Shown one piece after another: positions 43,252 through 53,597 of a stretch of DNA of 64,000 nt. The position numbers were made by a program, and so were the translations under genes. Every line of letters begins with the position of its first letter. The stretch's first letter is position 1. Source of the stretch: Opacimonas sp002292215. GTDB lineage: Bacteria; Pseudomonadota; Gammaproteobacteria; Enterobacterales; Alteromonadaceae. A model generated the notes under the pieces. The model saw only the letters and a list, made by a program, of their open reading frames with translations. It was not told the origin of the DNA and made no database searches. The DNA lies in assembly GCA_943846745.1 (NCBI GenBank), contig OX044360.1:1736001-1800000 (forward strand), written 5' to 3'.

Positions 43252-45633
43252 TTAAAACTCTCCTCTTAATCCTAATACCACATTACGTCCTGGTAAAGGG
43301 GTCACATCCCTTAGAAATGACTGGTGAACATAAGCAAGTTCATCAGTCATATTTTCAATTTTCAGATACGCAACCCAATCCCATTTTCCTTGTGACAAAT
43401 ACAAATTACTGTTTAGATCTAGCATGGTGTAACCTGGAGTTTGAGTCTCAAAAGAACTGATTTGATTTTGGTTAAATACACGTTTGACCGCGACACTCGC
43501 ATCCCAGTTACTACCAGAATAAGTAATCGTAGAACTCACTCGCTTAGGTGGAATTCGCGCTAGATTTCCACCGTCTTGCAAACGACCACGGATCCAATCA
43601 CCTTGTGCGGCTAGCTGCCACTGACTATTCAGCGCATAATTGACTTGTGCCTCAATCCCATATAACTCAACATCTTGAGGAGTGAATAAGAACACCGGTG
43701 CCATTTCTTCATCCGCATGCGCTTGATCTGCAATGGGTTCATCAGCATGATCTTCATGACCGGCTTCGATGCTAATACCTAAATCATTTTCAAAATAGTA
43801 ATTGTCGACGCGATTGTAAAACACATTTAATACCAAGCCTAAATCGCCAGAGAATTTACGGAAAGTAAAGTCTATATTATTAGATGTTTCTAACTGTGCG
43901 TCTGTTTCACGCAATTCCAGTTCAGTTTCACCATCATGCTCATGTAATGCATACACGGCACCAATTTCATAGTTACCGGTACCAATGTGCAAGCCATTTG
44001 CCAACAACTCCGCTGAACTTGGTGCGCGCTGAGCTCGTGCTACAGAGACCCCAAGATTATAGCCTTCGGTAAATTCCCATACTGCACCAAGAGAAATACT
44101 GGTAGGGGTAAACGTCTGGTCAAAATCAAATTCTTGTAAATGATCTGTATGGTCGTCTTCTGCACCTGCAATCTCTTCACCCACAATCTCATCATGATGC
44201 CCTTCGACAAAGATCTCAGGATCGAATTCAATATGATCAGACGTAACAGTGACGCGTTCAACGCGAGCACCAAATTGAATTAACACATCACCAACATGTT
44301 TTTCTTCCATCAACGCTAAACCAAGCATCTTTGTAGATGACGCAGGCGTAAACGCTTCTGCACCAATCGCATCAAAATCAGAATTTTTGCTATGTAAACT
44401 AATACCGCCTTTCCAACCGGATGTAGGTTGATGCAGTAGCGTTATTTTTGCTTCGGAGGTTTTGTTATTAAAACGCGTACCGACCATGCCGTCTTCTATT
44501 TCAGCATGGGTGTAATCGGTATAAGCTAGTTTGGTCGATATTTTACTAAAAAATTGGTCATCGAAATACAGATCGCTGAGGAATTGTAACCTGTCTTGCT
44601 GCATATCACTATAAACAGAACCCCCGTCTGCAGCTTGGTCATCTGCATGATCTTCATCATGAGCATGTCCTGGGATACCGTACTGGCGGTCGCTATTTTC
44701 ATATGACAAGCCGACAAAACCGTTATCTAATAAATAACTCGCCCCTAATGTAAATCCAGTGCCTTCATATTGAGTTTCTTCGATAACGTTTCGAGCTTTA
44801 TATGCATCCGCATCTCGCCATACACCATCGGCATATAGCACAACATTACCTAAACCAAGCTGACCGGCACCTGAGACATTTTTGCCAGAGTTAACCGAGC
44901 CATTAGACACTAATACGCGTGCTTTTGAATCGCTGTTTTGAGGAATACGCTCATCAACGACGTTAACGACACCACCAATCGCACCGCTACCATAAAATAA
45001 CGTAGCAGGCCCGCGCAACACTTCGATTTGTTGAGCCGTCGCACTTTCAGCAGCAACAATATGATCAGCGCCTACTCGTGATACATCTGACGCATCTAAG
45101 CCATTTTGGGTGATCATTACACGGGGGCCATCTAAACCACGAATAATTGGGCTGCTCGCCACACCACCAAAGAAAGTCGAATGTACACCGACTTGATTAT
45201 TGAGAGTTTCACCGAGTGTAGAGGTTTGTGCTAAACGTAACGCATCACCGGCTAGAACAGTAACCGGTAAGGAGGATTCAATAACAGAAGCATGAAAGGG
45301 AGAAGCGTAAACATCAATGACTTCTAAGCTACTCGGCATTAATTGCACACTGACATTGGTCACGTCACCATTTAAATCAAAATCCAAGTTTTTATGTACG
45401 AAATCAGGCGCAGTAATGTGTAATTCAAGTGCCCCTGCGGACAAATCAGTCAACGTAAACTGACCAGCAGCATTGGAGGTAACACTTTTTTGCGTATTGA
45501 CAATTTCTACAGTGGCATTCGAGATGGGTTGATTTTGGGCATCAACAATCACACCTGAAATATCATTGGCTAAAACGGTAACTGGCGCTAATATTAGGCC
45601 AGATGCGAGTAATTTAACAAGACGAGAAGACAT
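43252..45633 (-). CDS. TonB-dependent receptor with His/Asp-rich loops, probable zinc uptake (ZnuD-like)
   Basis: A ~793-residue outer-membrane receptor. After the signal peptide come a carboxypeptidase-regulatory-like domain (ISGVIVDAQNQPISNATVEI, ~22-105), a plug (~110-220) and a beta-barrel. Extracellular loops have His/Asp/Glu clusters: HAHDEDHADD, EGHHDE...DDHTDH and HEDHADEP...AHADEE. This is the pattern of zinc receptors such as ZnuD. I start at 45633, where AAGGAA is well placed; an ATG at 45642 overlaps that site. A Zur-like box upstream supports zinc control. Confidence 0.82.
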   Translation of the reverse strand: MSSRLVKLLASGLILAPVTVLANDISGVIVDAQNQPISNATVEIVNTQKSVTSNAAGQFTLTDLSAGALELHITAPDFVHKNLDFDLNGDVTNVSVQLMPSSLEVIDVYASPFHASVIESSLPVTVLAGDALRLAQTSTLGETLNNQVGVHSTFFGGVASSPIIRGLDGPRVMITQNGLDASDVSRVGADHIVAAESATAQQIEVLRGPATLFYGSGAIGGVVNVVDERIPQNSDSKARVLVSNGSVNSGKNVSGAGQLGLGNVVLYADGVWRDADAYKARNVIEETQYEGTGFTLGASYLLDNGFVGLSYENSDRQYGIPGHAHDEDHADDQAADGGSVYSDMQQDRLQFLSDLYFDDQFFSKISTKLAYTDYTHAEIEDGMVGTRFNNKTSEAKITLLHQPTSGWKGGISLHSKNSDFDAIGAEAFTPASSTKMLGLALMEEKHVGDVLIQFGARVERVTVTSDHIEFDPEIFVEGHHDEIVGEEIAGAEDDHTDHLQEFDFDQTFTPTSISLGAVWEFTEGYNLGVSVARAQRAPSSAELLANGLHIGTGNYEIGAVYALHEHDGETELELRETDAQLETSNNIDFTFRKFSGDLGLVLNVFYNRVDNYYFENDLGISIEAGHEDHADEPIADQAHADEEMAPVFLFTPQDVELYGIEAQVNYALNSQWQLAAQGDWIRGRLQDGGNLARIPPKRVSSTITYSGSNWDASVAVKRVFNQNQISSFETQTPGYTMLDLNSNLYLSQGKWDWVAYLKIENMTDELAYVHQSFLRDVTPLPGRNVVLGLRGEF

Positions 45634-45637
45634 GTAC

Positions 45638-45690
45638 AACATTTCCTTAAGTGACGATTTAAGGAAATGTTATATTATCACATAACATTT
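45638..45690 (-). promoter_or_regulatory. Zur-like operator and nested palindromes upstream of the zinc receptor
   Basis: AAATGTTAT (45665-45673) and ATAACATTT (45682-45690) form an inverted repeat like the Zur consensus halves, but with a longer spacer than in E. coli. In addition AACATTTCCTTAA (45638-45650) and TTAAGGAAATGTT (45659-45671) form a perfect 13-bp inverted repeat that covers the ribosome site. So the ATGTT/AACAT half-site occurs three times. Zur binding is inference. Confidence 0.6.
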
Positions 45691-45721
45691 ATCAAGCCTG
45701 ATAAATGAATTTTTTATGACA

Positions 45722-47284
45722 TTAGCGGGCTAAAAAATCTGCTTGGATTTGCTCTAGGGATTTTCCTTTGGTTTCTGGCAGGTATTTACTGACAAAAATC
45801 AAACCGATAAGCGCGAAAATCGCATAAGTCAAAAAGGTAAACCCAGCACCAAATGTGGCTAACTCCCAAGGAAACAAAAATTGCATTAAGAAGCTACACA
45901 AGCTATTGAATACCGTCACAAATGAAATCGCCACTCCTCGGTATTCAGTTGGGAATATCTCAGCAAATAACACCCACATTACCGGGCCAAGGGACATCGC
46001 AAAAAATGCCACAAAACTTAAAATTGCTACTAATATCAAGGTCGCATTTAGATGCGTCCCTTGTTGTAGCAACACACCTTGGAATGTCTGAAAATCACTA
46101 TTGCCTAAAAGAGTAATCAAGGCTGACTTAAATTCTACGTCGGAGTAATACACCACATCGAGGATAGGCATCAGTTGCGCTGCCGCTAAAGAGGTTTCTT
46201 GTGAAATGGTATGTAATGCCACCACATCCAAATAATATTCAGCTTGATAAAATCCGTAAGCACACACCACCATACTGACTAAAATACCGCTCAAACCAAT
46301 CAATAGCAGCGGACGACGACCAAATCTATCTATTGCAAACATCGCCACAATCGTGAATATCACATTAATTACACCAACACCTATGGCCTGAATAAACGAC
46401 GCATCAGTCCCCACACCACTTTGTTCAAAAATCGTTGGCGCATAAAAGAAAATCACATTAATTCCAGTTAATTGCTGAACGATACCAATCACTAAACCAA
46501 TCACGATAGGCCAACGTAAACGCGATGACCACAACCCTTGGATACGTTTTCCTAACGACAATGTCGTTTCGCTGAGCGTGGCTTTAATACTATCCAGTTC
46601 AGAATCAACATCCGCGTAATGTAATCGGGCTAAATTAAGCTTAGCTTCATCAAAACGGCCTTTAGTGCTTAACCAGCGGGGACTTTCAGGGATCCCAAAC
46701 AATAGAATAAACCACAATAAGGCAGGAATGATTTCTAAAGCTAACATCCAGCGCCACACATCCGAATCAATCATTAACTGTACAACCCAAGGCGCATCGG
46801 ATTGGCTGAGTGTGAGTAAGCCATAATTAGTAAAATAAGACGCTGACAGCCCCAGAACAATATTGAATTGATTGACCGAGACCAACTTGCCTCGGTGCTG
46901 TGCAGAACTTATTTCAGCAATATACATAGGCGCAATCATCAAAGAACAAAACGCCAAACCACCCACAAATCGTGCGGTTAACAGCATCTCAAAACTCGTC
47001 GCGAGAGCCGAAAAAATCGCAGATACGACGTATAACAATGAGACAAATAATAATGTTTGTTTGCGTCCATACTGGTCGCTCACCGCACCAGCAAAAAACA
47101 TCGCGATCAACGCACCTAATGTTGGCGCGCTCACTACCATTCCTTGTTGCCATGGCGATAAATCAAATTCTTGAGTAATAAAATTAACCGTACCGGCGAT
47201 AACTGACGCATCAAAACCAAAAACAAATCCACCTAATGCGACGACTATCGTGATAAACAACGTACTAGTTGGAAGTGACTTCAT
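45722..47284 (-). CDS. Sugar porter family MFS transporter
   Basis: A 520-residue inner-membrane sugar:H+ symporter-type protein. Signatures seen: GFDASVIAG in helix 1, PESPRWLSTKGR, DRFGRRPLLL and a C-terminal PETKGKSLEQIQ. An extra ~60 residues between helices 9 and 10 explain the length (usually ~460). Its ATG overlaps the LacI-regulator stop by one base. It probably imports glucose or a short glucan product. Confidence 0.9.
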   Translation of the reverse strand: MKSLPTSTLFITIVVALGGFVFGFDASVIAGTVNFITQEFDLSPWQQGMVVSAPTLGALIAMFFAGAVSDQYGRKQTLLFVSLLYVVSAIFSALATSFEMLLTARFVGGLAFCSLMIAPMYIAEISSAQHRGKLVSVNQFNIVLGLSASYFTNYGLLTLSQSDAPWVVQLMIDSDVWRWMLALEIIPALLWFILLFGIPESPRWLSTKGRFDEAKLNLARLHYADVDSELDSIKATLSETTLSLGKRIQGLWSSRLRWPIVIGLVIGIVQQLTGINVIFFYAPTIFEQSGVGTDASFIQAIGVGVINVIFTIVAMFAIDRFGRRPLLLIGLSGILVSMVVCAYGFYQAEYYLDVVALHTISQETSLAAAQLMPILDVVYYSDVEFKSALITLLGNSDFQTFQGVLLQQGTHLNATLILVAILSFVAFFAMSLGPVMWVLFAEIFPTEYRGVAISFVTVFNSLCSFLMQFLFPWELATFGAGFTFLTYAIFALIGLIFVSKYLPETKGKSLEQIQADFLAR

Positions 47285-48282
47285 TAAATATTCTCTTCTA
47301 TTGAATTACGAATGATGAGTTTAGGTTCGAACGTGTTGTGGATGATTTCAGATGTGTTGATATTATATACTTCTTTGAGTACCCATTTGGCTGCCATGCT
47401 ACCCATTTCGGCAATCGGATTTTTAATTGTGGTTAACGTCGGATAGGTATATCGAGCAAACACCTGGTCATCGTAGCCCACAATTGACAAATCATGAGGA
47501 AGATCCAAACCGTGTTTGCGCGCCGAATACATCGCTCCTGTGGCCATTTCATCATTAGCACAGACTAATGCGGTAAATTTCTGTTCCGATAACTTATCAA
47601 AGCCTATTTTACCGCCATCTTCGTTATAGTTACCACGATAATGCAACGCGTCTTCAAATACTAATCCCGCCTCCGCTAAGGCACGTTTATGCCCATCAAG
47701 ACGCATGCGCGCATCTTCTTTAAATTCTGGACCTGATATATATGCAATCTTGGTGTGACCCATGTCGATCACTGCTTTTGCTGCTAGGTAGCCACCTTGT
47801 TCATTATCAACGGTAAAACAACAGTCAGCGATTTCATCAATACGATGGTTAATTAATGAAAAAGGTATTTTCCGCTCTTTTAACTTGAGTAAGTATTCAT
47901 CAGATACGGCATCAATATGTAATATCAGCGCATCACAGCGACATCCGAGAAGAAACTCAATACCTTCTTGTTCTTTAGCTACATCTGAGTGACCCGCTGT
48001 GATGATTGCATGCTTGCCTTCTTCACGCAGCGCACTTTCCACGACCGCCAACATATAACTAAAAAACGGACCACTTAATTCAGATACCAAAACCCCAACC
48101 CGATTAGTCCGGTTAGACGCAAGAGACTGCGCGATAATATTAGGTTGGTAGCCTAATTCTTTCATGGCGGATTGAACTTTAGCTCGGCTTTTATCACTCA
48201 CCTTAACATTACCGTTCATCACCCTTGAAACAGTTGCTAGAGAAACACCGGCAAGATCTGCTACTTGATATATTGTGGCCAT
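47284..48282 (-). CDS. LacI-family transcriptional regulator
   Basis: A 332-residue repressor with the LacI HTH (IYQVADLAGVSLATVSRVMNG) and a periplasmic-binding-type effector domain. It is cotranscribed with GH1 upstream (7 nt) and the sugar porter downstream (1-nt overlap). The perfect palindrome at 49723-49740, in front of GH1, is the natural operator. Confidence 0.94.
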   Translation of the reverse strand: MATIYQVADLAGVSLATVSRVMNGNVKVSDKSRAKVQSAMKELGYQPNIIAQSLASNRTNRVGVLVSELSGPFFSYMLAVVESALREEGKHAIITAGHSDVAKEQEGIEFLLGCRCDALILHIDAVSDEYLLKLKERKIPFSLINHRIDEIADCCFTVDNEQGGYLAAKAVIDMGHTKIAYISGPEFKEDARMRLDGHKRALAEAGLVFEDALHYRGNYNEDGGKIGFDKLSEQKFTALVCANDEMATGAMYSARKHGLDLPHDLSIVGYDDQVFARYTYPTLTTIKNPIAEMGSMAAKWVLKEVYNINTSEIIHNTFEPKLIIRNSIEENI

Positions 48283-48289
48283 ATTTTGC

Positions 48290-49639
48290 TTATTCTGACG
48301 TGACTAATGCACGTGATGTTAGCATATTTTTATAAGCAATAGCGCTATCTTTCCATATCCGCTCTTGTGTTTCATAGTCAATATAAATCAAGCCAAAACG
48401 CTTACTGTAACCTTCTGCCCATTCAAAGTTGTCTAACAAACTCCATGCAAAATAGCCTTTGATATTGACGCCTTGTTCCATTGCATTGTGTACTGCTAAA
48501 AAATGCGACTGGAAGTAATCAATCCGGTCTTGATCGTGCACCTGGTTACCAACAAGCTTATCCGGCATGGCCGCACCATTCTCAGTAATAAACATCGGTG
48601 GTAAGGTATACTCATTATGTAATGATACTAACATATCGGTCATGGCACCAGGCACTATCTCCCACCCCATCTCAGTTAAATTACCTTGCGGTGGAGGGAC
48701 GATGCTAAACCAGCCATTAGCGTCCATCGTATAAACGTTACGGGTGTAATAGTTCATGCCAATAAAATCCAGTGGCTGTCCGATGATAGCCATGTCGCCA
48801 TCTTGGATATCGGGTTTTTCTGCATCCGTTAATTTATCCATGACACTCGGATAGCACTGTTTTAACAAGGGATCTAGATACCAATAAAACAGATATTCCC
48901 CACCCATTTTAGTGGCTTCAATATCTGCAGCAGAATCCGTTTGTGGATAACCTGGATGGATATTAATCACAATCCCTAAATCAGCATCAGGGCAGTTTTT
49001 ACGTAGCACTTGCATGGCTAAGCCATGAGCAAGTAACAAATGGTGAGACGCTTGACGACCGTTCTTTTTGCCGGTTAAGCCAGGAGCGTGAATGCCGAGT
49101 TCATAGCTTAAATAACCTGCGCAAAACGGCTCATTTAATGTAGTGTAAGCATCCACTTTAGAGCCTAATCGGGCAGAAATGGCATCACAATACTTGGCAA
49201 ATTCAACAGCTGTGTTTCGATTTAACCAACCACCCTCATCTTCAAGGTACTGAGGTAAATCCCAATGATATAAAGTGACAAATACTTTTTTACCTTGTTC
49301 TTTTAAGGCATCGACAAGATGATCATAAAAAGCGAACCCGGCTTCATTGACTGAACCGTCTTGATGCATGACGCGCGGCCAAGAAATCGAAAAACGATAA
49401 GCGTCAACACCAAGATCACAAATCAACTGTACATCTTCCTGCCACCGGTTAATGTGATCACAGGCTACATCGCCATGAGAATGATCAGATATGGTATTTT
49501 CTTGTGCGCAAAAAGTATCCCAAATTGAGTCCAAACGACTAGCGCGAGCTCCCTCTATTTGAAATGAAGACGTCGCGACGCCAAAGATAAATTCCTCATC
49601 TAACATTTTAGAGTCGTAAGGTAGGGCAAGTTTTGTCAT
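48290..49639 (-). CDS. GH1 beta-glucosidase
   Basis: A 449-residue cytoplasmic retaining beta-glucosidase. Acid/base is Glu170 (TLNEPF), nucleophile Glu353 (FITENGA). FSISWPRV and WSLLDNFEWAEGYSKRFGL are also standard. There is no signal peptide. It is the first gene of the operon GH1-lacI-sugar porter, and probably hydrolyses imported laminari-oligosaccharides or cellobiose to glucose. Confidence 0.95.
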   Translation of the reverse strand: MTKLALPYDSKMLDEEFIFGVATSSFQIEGARASRLDSIWDTFCAQENTISDHSHGDVACDHINRWQEDVQLICDLGVDAYRFSISWPRVMHQDGSVNEAGFAFYDHLVDALKEQGKKVFVTLYHWDLPQYLEDEGGWLNRNTAVEFAKYCDAISARLGSKVDAYTTLNEPFCAGYLSYELGIHAPGLTGKKNGRQASHHLLLAHGLAMQVLRKNCPDADLGIVINIHPGYPQTDSAADIEATKMGGEYLFYWYLDPLLKQCYPSVMDKLTDAEKPDIQDGDMAIIGQPLDFIGMNYYTRNVYTMDANGWFSIVPPPQGNLTEMGWEIVPGAMTDMLVSLHNEYTLPPMFITENGAAMPDKLVGNQVHDQDRIDYFQSHFLAVHNAMEQGVNIKGYFAWSLLDNFEWAEGYSKRFGLIYIDYETQERIWKDSAIAYKNMLTSRALVTSE

Positions 49640-49722
49640 GGGGTTACCAATTATTCGATAGTTCGGTGTAATACAAAATTAACAATGTTGTTTAATTAAA
49701 TGAAAAAAGTTATCAAACAAAC

Positions 49723-49740
49723 AATGAAAGCGCTTTCATT
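49723..49740. promoter_or_regulatory. LacI-family operator between GH1 and the FHS transporter
   Basis: AATGAAAGCGCTTTCATT is a perfect 18-bp palindrome with the central CG of LacI-family sites. It lies between divergent start codons (49639 and 49795), so one repressor could control both sides. Confidence 0.85.
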
Positions 49741-49794
49741 AATGTTAATTTAATGTTTATAATAAAAAAAATCAACACCTTTGGAGAATTTATT

Positions 49795-51033
49795 GTGGCC
49801 TTTGTAACACCAACAACGTCAAATACTGGGGAACAACCTCAAGGAAACTTTAAGTTTGCGCTATATGCACTGACTTCGTTATTTTTTATGTGGGGGTTTA
49901 TCACCTGCTTAAACGACATACTTATCCCATATCTTAAAGGTGCATTTAATTTAAATTTCACCCAAGCAATGCTGATCCAGTTTTGTTTTTTTGGAGCATA
50001 TTTCATTGTATCACTACCAGCAGGTCGCTTGGTATCTAAGATCGGTTATCAAAAAGGTATCGTTTTAGGATTGACCATTGCAGCTATTGGTTGCGGTTTG
50101 TTTTACCCCGCTGCAACAGCCGGCATTTATGGGTTGTTTTTAGCCGCATTATTCATCCTAGCCTCTGGAATTACCATCCTACAAGTTTCTGCTAACCCGT
50201 ATGTGAGCGCACTAGGTGACCCTAAAACCGCTTCTTCGCGCTTAACCATGACCCAAGCGTTCAACTCTTTTGGAACGACTATCGCGCCATTTTTTGGTGC
50301 TTCATTGTTATTTGCAGGTGGTCATGAGCCTGTTGCAGGCGATGCCTCCGCGGTACAACTGCCTTATGTGATGTTAGCTTTAGCATTGGTTGTGTTAGCG
50401 GCGATATTTGCGTACTTAAAATTACCAAACATACAAGATACTAGTGAAGATGGCCAAGGTAATTTAGCTGCGGTATTAAAGTACCCGCATCTGATATTAG
50501 GTGCAGTGGGTATTTTTGTCTATGTGGGAGCAGAAGTCGCAATCGGTAGTTTTTTAGTCAATTTCTTTAGCTTGCCAGAAATAGCAGGTATCGGTGAAGC
50601 CGAAGCGTCCAAATTAATCGCCTTTTACTGGGGTGGCGCTATGGTGGGTCGTTTTGTCGGTGCATACGTCATGCAGTATGTTGCTGCGGGTAAAGTATTA
50701 GCATTTAACGCTTTTATGGCAGTAGTTCTCATTATACTTGCTGTAACGACAACGGGGCATTTTGCAATGTGGGCAATATTACTTGTCGGCTTATGTAATT
50801 CAATTATGTTCCCAACTATTTTCTCTCTGGCAGTAACCGGTTTAGGTAAACATGCCGCACAAGGTTCTGGTGTACTATGTTTGGCTATCGTAGGTGGCGC
50901 ATTATTACCATTGCTACAAGGTGTATTAGCAGATAACATTGGCGTGCAGCTCGCATTCTTATTACCGGCAATCTGTTATATCTACATCGCATTCTATGGT
51001 TTATCTGGCCATAAAGTTAAGACCGACATTTAA
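49795..51033 (+). CDS. FHS-family glucose/galactose (FucP/GluP-like) MFS transporter
   Basis: A 412-residue, 12-helix sugar:H+ symporter. The segments LTSLFFMWGFITCLNDILIPYLK and AYFIVSLPAGRLVSKIGYQKG are the FHS/GluP signature. I start at GTG 49795, where TTGGAG lies upstream; ATG 49753 lacks a site. It is divergent from GH1 and heads the GH3-GH16 operon. Confidence 0.88.
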   Translation: MAFVTPTTSNTGEQPQGNFKFALYALTSLFFMWGFITCLNDILIPYLKGAFNLNFTQAMLIQFCFFGAYFIVSLPAGRLVSKIGYQKGIVLGLTIAAIGCGLFYPAATAGIYGLFLAALFILASGITILQVSANPYVSALGDPKTASSRLTMTQAFNSFGTTIAPFFGASLLFAGGHEPVAGDASAVQLPYVMLALALVVLAAIFAYLKLPNIQDTSEDGQGNLAAVLKYPHLILGAVGIFVYVGAEVAIGSFLVNFFSLPEIAGIGEAEASKLIAFYWGGAMVGRFVGAYVMQYVAAGKVLAFNAFMAVVLIILAVTTTGHFAMWAILLVGLCNSIMFPTIFSLAVTGLGKHAAQGSGVLCLAIVGGALLPLLQGVLADNIGVQLAFLLPAICYIYIAFYGLSGHKVKTDI

Positions 51034-51051
51034 AGGATAGGAACAAGACAC

Positions 51052-53595
51052 ATGTTTATTAATATGCCTCGTGCACTTTTAGGAACCTTAATCGCATTGA
51101 ACTTAGCAGCCTGCGGTACTGCTAATGAATCGGCGCAAGAAGCGGTTACAACAGTAAGTAACGTAGCAAATCCAATTTGGCCTCAGCTTGATATTGAAGT
51201 CAAAAAAGACGCAGCTATTGAAGCACAAGTTGCCAAAATGCTTAGCACAATGACGCTAGAACAAAAAATCGGGCAAATGATCCAACCGGAAATTAGAGAT
51301 ATTACACTTGAAGATATGCGTAAATACGGCTTTGGTTCATTTTTAAATGGCGGTGGGGCATATCCAGATAACAATAAACAAGCAACACCTCAAGATTGGA
51401 TTGATTTAGCTGAGTCTATGTATCAAGCCTCGATTGATGATTCAATAGATGGCTCTACTATCCCGACCATTTGGGGCACAGATGCCGTTCATGGTCATAA
51501 TAATGTGGTAGGAGCTACGTTATTTCCACATAACATTGGTCTTGGTGCAGCAAACGATCCAGACTTAATTGAACGTGTTGCTCAAGCTACTGCTAAAGAA
51601 GTCCTTGCAACCGGTATTGATTGGATTTTTGCTCCCACAGTTGCAGTCGTTCGCAATGACCGTTGGGGACGTACTTACGAAGGCTATTCAGAAGATCCGG
51701 AAATCGTAAAAGCCTACTCAACGGCTATCGTGCATGGTTTACAAGGCACGGCTGGTGAAAACTTTTTAGCTGAAGATAAAGTACTCAGTACCGTTAAACA
51801 CTTTGTCGGTGATGGTGGCACACTTGATGGTGTAGACCAAGGCGATAATATCAGCACAGAAGAAGACTTATATAATATACATGCTCAAGGCTATGTCGGT
51901 GGTTTGACTGCTGGCGCTCAGTCAGTCATGGCCTCGTTTAACCGTTGGCAAGGTGACAAGATCCACGGTTCTGAATATTTGTTAACGCAAGTACTAAAAG
52001 ACCGTATGGGTTTTGATGGCTTTGTCGTAGGTGATTGGAATGGTCACGGCCAAGTAGCCGGTTGTTCTAATGAAAGCTGCCCACAAGCAATTAATGCTGG
52101 TTTAGATATTTTCATGGCACCTACCCAATCATGGCAACCATTGTTTGCCAATACCATTGCTCAAGTTGAAGATGGTACGATCCCTATGAGCCGAATTGAT
52201 GACGCAGTAACCCGAATTTTAAGAGTCAAAGCTCGTGCGGGTATATTTGACCGCCCAAGCCCAGAAAAACGTGCTTACTCAGGTAAAATGGAGCTCATTG
52301 GCCATCCTGATCACCGTGCAGTTGCGCGTGAAGCAGTACGTAAATCTTTGGTATTGTTAAAAAATAACAATGTGTTACCGATTAACCCTAAGTCAAATAT
52401 TTTAGTTGCTGGTGACGCTGCTGATAATATTGGCAAGCAATCTGGCGGCTGGACTATCACGTGGCAAGGTACCAATAACACCAATGCGGATTTCCCAGGT
52501 GGTAGTTCTATTTACTCTGGTATCGCCGACTCGGTTAATGCCGCTGGCGGTAAAGTCACATTGAGCGTTGATGGTAGTTTTGATGCGAGTGCGGGTAATA
52601 AACCTGATGTTGCGATAGTCGTATTTGGTGAAGAGCCTTACGCTGAAGGTGTGGGTGACCGTCCATCAGTAGAATATCAACCGGGCAATAAAACTGATTT
52701 AGCATTATTAAAATCATTGCAAGACCAAGGGATCCCAGTGGTATCAATATTTATTAGTGGTCGTGCTATGTGGGTAAATCCAGAATTAAACGCCTCTGAT
52801 GCGTTTGTGGCAGCATGGTTACCTGGCTCTGAAGGTGTCGGTGTTGCTGATGTCATTATGGCGAACGCAGATGGCAGTGTGAATTATGATTTTCATGGTA
52901 AATTATCTTATTCTTGGCCTAAAAGTCCTGACCAAGTCGTTAACCGTGGTGATGAAAATTACGCGCCGTTATTACCTTATGGTTTTGGCTTAACATATGG
53001 TGCAGAAGAAGTCTTAGCAGCCCAACTAGACGAGTTAAACATTGATACCTCTGCCAATGCATCAAACATGGTTTACAATCGCTCAGTTGTCTCTCCGTGG
53101 AATCTAGCATTAGTGTCTAATGGTCAAGCTGCATCGGTTATGTCTAATACACTTGTGTTACCAAGCGTTCAATACCGTACTTTTGACCGCAACGTTCAAG
53201 AAGACAGTTTTCAGTTAACCTTCAATGGCACTGGAACTGGCGCGGTATTATTTAATGCGCCTAAAGCAGTCAATCTCAGTGGCGTCGCAAATAACAAAGC
53301 GTTAAGCATGTGGGTTAATCTAGTGACTAAACCTACTGGTGCAGTCAATGTCGGTATTAATTGCGAAAACGACAGTAACTGCGCCAGCAATGTTAATATC
53401 AGCCCTGCATTAAATGCAATCGGTGTGGACGCTTGGTCACAAGTTTCTGTTGCAACGAGCTGCTTTACACAAGCCGGTGTAGATTTATCTGCAATTACCA
53501 ATGCGTTTAGTCTAAGTAGCGCTGCTAGTGTCAATATTATCCTTTCAGAAATTGGTTATACGGATTTGACCGACAACACGATTACTTGTCAGTAA
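51052..53595 (+). CDS. GH3 exo-beta-glucanase/beta-glucosidase, lipoprotein (ExoP-like)
   Basis: An 847-residue enzyme with a lipoprotein signal and lipobox LAAC. The GH3 N-terminal TIM barrel has nucleophile Asp328 (GFVVGDWNG), and the alpha/beta sandwich domain follows. A further ~170-residue C-terminal beta domain (from ~665) resembles the extra domain of marine exo-1,3/1,4-beta-glucanases such as ExoP. Lipidated and probably periplasmic, it would trim laminarin oligosaccharides. It is 18 nt downstream of the transporter. Confidence 0.92.
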   Translation: MFINMPRALLGTLIALNLAACGTANESAQEAVTTVSNVANPIWPQLDIEVKKDAAIEAQVAKMLSTMTLEQKIGQMIQPEIRDITLEDMRKYGFGSFLNGGGAYPDNNKQATPQDWIDLAESMYQASIDDSIDGSTIPTIWGTDAVHGHNNVVGATLFPHNIGLGAANDPDLIERVAQATAKEVLATGIDWIFAPTVAVVRNDRWGRTYEGYSEDPEIVKAYSTAIVHGLQGTAGENFLAEDKVLSTVKHFVGDGGTLDGVDQGDNISTEEDLYNIHAQGYVGGLTAGAQSVMASFNRWQGDKIHGSEYLLTQVLKDRMGFDGFVVGDWNGHGQVAGCSNESCPQAINAGLDIFMAPTQSWQPLFANTIAQVEDGTIPMSRIDDAVTRILRVKARAGIFDRPSPEKRAYSGKMELIGHPDHRAVAREAVRKSLVLLKNNNVLPINPKSNILVAGDAADNIGKQSGGWTITWQGTNNTNADFPGGSSIYSGIADSVNAAGGKVTLSVDGSFDASAGNKPDVAIVVFGEEPYAEGVGDRPSVEYQPGNKTDLALLKSLQDQGIPVVSIFISGRAMWVNPELNASDAFVAAWLPGSEGVGVADVIMANADGSVNYDFHGKLSYSWPKSPDQVVNRGDENYAPLLPYGFGLTYGAEEVLAAQLDELNIDTSANASNMVYNRSVVSPWNLALVSNGQAASVMSNTLVLPSVQYRTFDRNVQEDSFQLTFNGTGTGAVLFNAPKAVNLSGVANNKALSMWVNLVTKPTGAVNVGINCENDSNCASNVNISPALNAIGVDAWSQVSVATSCFTQAGVDLSAITNAFSLSSAASVNIILSEIGYTDLTDNTITCQ

Positions 53596-53597
53596 AC

